Source: Paraburkholderia silvatlantica
GTDB lineage: Bacteria; Pseudomonadota; Gammaproteobacteria; Burkholderiales; Burkholderiaceae
Reading direction: 5' to 3'
Assembly (NCBI RefSeq): GCF_003096715.1
Contig: NZ_QEOL01000012.1
Span: 62,001-126,000 of the forward strand
Length of the DNA: 64,000 nt
The notes beneath the pieces are model-generated. The model saw only the letters and a program-made list of their open reading frames with translations, ran no database searches and was not told where the DNA came from. Made by a program: the position numbers and the translations under genes. Shown here piece by piece: positions 62,986 through 64,000 of this stretch (positions within the stretch are counted from its first letter, which is position 1; every line of letters begins with the position of its first letter).

Positions 62986-63663
62986 TTAACCGAACTGAGA
63001 ATGGGAAAAATATTGGGTCGCGACTTCCGGCAACGCACTGATGTCAGGGAGATTGGCAACCAGGAAAGAGGTATCAGTCGACTCCTTTCTGTCGCGATTC
63101 ACCCATACGCAACCCGCACCTAAACTTCGCCCCGCAGCTTGCAGATCATATTCAAGATCGTATGCAGCATACAGCCAATTACCTGGTTTGACACCCGAAA
63201 CTTCCAGGAACTTCTTCGCATGCGCATCTCTCGGCTTGTAAGACGATACATCCTGCGCAGTTATGATCAAGTCGAAAACGACGTCGAAATGCCGGAGCGT
63301 GCCGGCAATGATGTCACGATCAACGTTTGACAGGATTGCAATCTTGTAGCCCAGACTCTTGAGAGCACGCAATGAAGCATTCGAATCGTCAAAGACGGGC
63401 CAGAAAGGCATCGTAACAGTCAGGATATCTTCATCTCCCGGCCTCATCGCAATTCCCAGCTCATCGACAATCCTTCTCACGGTTCGACTCTTGACTTGAC
63501 GGTAGAGTTGATAAGGTTCCAGTTCGACTTCGAATTCTACTCTTCTGTAATGGGCCATGATTTCACGTGCGTTACCCGTCGACACAATTTCCAGTGCCTG
63601 AGTCATTCCAAGCCGCCAGTCGATTAGTGTCCCATAGCAGTCAAAGGTAATCCACTTATCCAT
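62986..63663 (-). CDS. Haloacid dehalogenase-like hydrolase (HAD, type II-like)
   Basis: A 225-residue HAD protein. Motif I is TFDCYGTLIDW with the nucleophile Asp8, motif II AILSNVDRD, motif III Lys in SSYKPRD, and motif IV is near YDLEYDLQAA, weaker than usual. The DCYGTLIDW and SNVDRDI patterns are those of type II haloacid dehalogenase/phosphatase-like enzymes. Codon use and base composition are clearly AT-richer than the other genes. It follows a binding-protein gene by 34 bp. Confidence 0.85.
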   Translation of the reverse strand: MDKWITFDCYGTLIDWRLGMTQALEIVSTGNAREIMAHYRRVEFEVELEPYQLYRQVKSRTVRRIVDELGIAMRPGDEDILTVTMPFWPVFDDSNASLRALKSLGYKIAILSNVDRDIIAGTLRHFDVVFDLIITAQDVSSYKPRDAHAKKFLEVSGVKPGNWLYAAYDLEYDLQAAGRSLGAGCVWVNRDRKESTDTSFLVANLPDISALPEVATQYFSHSQFG

Positions 63664-63697
63664 AATTTATCCAGTTCATTAATTAAAATTAAAAATA

Positions 63698-64000
63698 CTA
63701 CATTTTAACGACATCGAGAAGCGTCTTCTTCTCGGCCTTATAATCGTATAGTGACACCACTCCATGCTGCAGGTCCCCGTGGTTGTCGAAATTTATCTTT
63801 CCAGTTACTCCGTTGTAATCGGTCGTTGGCATGGCGCTAAGAATCTTTGATGCATCGACAGAATTAGCTCGTCGCATGGCGTCGACGATAATATAAACAG
63901 CGTCGTACGCAAAGGGGGCGTAGACTTCGGCCGGCTGATGGAATCGCTTCTCGTACCTGATGCCGAAATCTTTTCCGCCCGGCATCGCTTTAATATCCCT
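63698..64000 (-). CDS. Liv-type periplasmic binding protein, C-terminal part (continues beyond window)
   Basis: The frame is open to the right edge (DIKAMPGGKDFGIRY). FHQPAEVYAPFAYDAVYIIVDAMRRANS and YNGVTGKINFDNHGDLQHGVVSLYDYK match the C-terminus of LivJ/LivK-type binding proteins for branched-chain amino acids or related ligands. The visible ATG at 63985 is internal. AT-rich like its neighbour. Confidence 0.85.
   Translation of the reverse strand, partial: RDIKAMPGGKDFGIRYEKRFHQPAEVYAPFAYDAVYIIVDAMRRANSVDASKILSAMPTTDYNGVTGKINFDNHGDLQHGVVSLYDYKAEKKTLLDVVKM

Noticed and set aside
1..64000. CRISPR arrays, rRNA, tRNA genes, phage or conjugation modules
   Set aside because: No regularly spaced repeats, no rRNA or tRNA-like sequence and no integrase, capsid or transfer genes were recognised by eye.

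Overview
The window reads as a high-GC beta-proteobacterial accessory replicon or genomic island, most likely Burkholderia/Paraburkholderia/Caballeronia. The evidence is Burkholderia-style porins, very dense ABC importers and AraC/LysR/TetR/GntR regulators, codon use strongly biased to G/C, and no housekeeping, rRNA or tRNA genes. GC content is visibly lower in the GntR gene near 50.1-50.7 kb and in the last ~1.3 kb. All calls come from reading the sequence; no database search was run.

0-23.2 kb is an amide-nitrogen region. The left edge carries the end of an acetamidase, converging on an unusual 800-aa protein that joins an AraC-type regulator to a complete acetamidase/formamidase. A RidA-like protein and an oxalate/formate-type MFS carrier follow. 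From 21.05 kb down to 5.8 kb lie 14 same-strand, often overlapping genes: a urea/short-chain-amide importer (urtABCDE-like), acetamidase, SDR, a second Liv-type importer with a fused LivM-LivG subunit, a DUF1028 protein, an amidase-signature enzyme and a nitrilase-family hydrolase. The 5' leader shows a sigma-54-type promoter, a hairpin with an ANTAR-type A-N-N-G-N-N hexaloop and a strong intrinsic terminator. It sits opposite divergent amiC-amiR genes, so amide-induced antitermination is predicted.

23.2-37.8 kb holds a TetR gene and a 12-gene operon: Tat-exported solute-binding protein, two permeases, ATPase, three-subunit molybdenum hydroxylase, hydroxyacid dehydrogenase, CoxG-like protein, porin, NIPSNAP protein and M20 amidohydrolase. 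Three copies of a TCGTC-N4-GACGA dyad flank the TetR gene and the operon. The substrate is unknown.

37.9-44.5 kb is a graveyard of broken genes (xdhC, flavin monooxygenase, MocR, two Cys/Met PLP enzymes, LysR, porin, transposase, alpha/beta hydrolase). Three intact pieces remain: a divergent AraC / aldo-keto reductase pair and a BON-domain protein. 45.0-48.8 kb encodes a periplasmic three-subunit FAD dehydrogenase (small subunit, GMC flavoprotein, triheme cytochrome c).

48.8-51.9 kb is decayed again (porin, amino-acid permease, IS5 and aminotransferase relics) around an intact GntR gene with a tandem operator-like repeat. 51.9-62.3 kb, all on the minus strand, has a GcvA-like LysR regulator, a polar amino-acid ABC importer, a polyamine-type ABC importer, a deleted aldehyde dehydrogenase and an AruI-like 2-ketoarginine decarboxylase, suggesting a partly eroded arginine/guanidino catabolic locus. 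The AT-richer right end has a haloacid dehalogenase-like gene and the end of a Liv-type binding protein.
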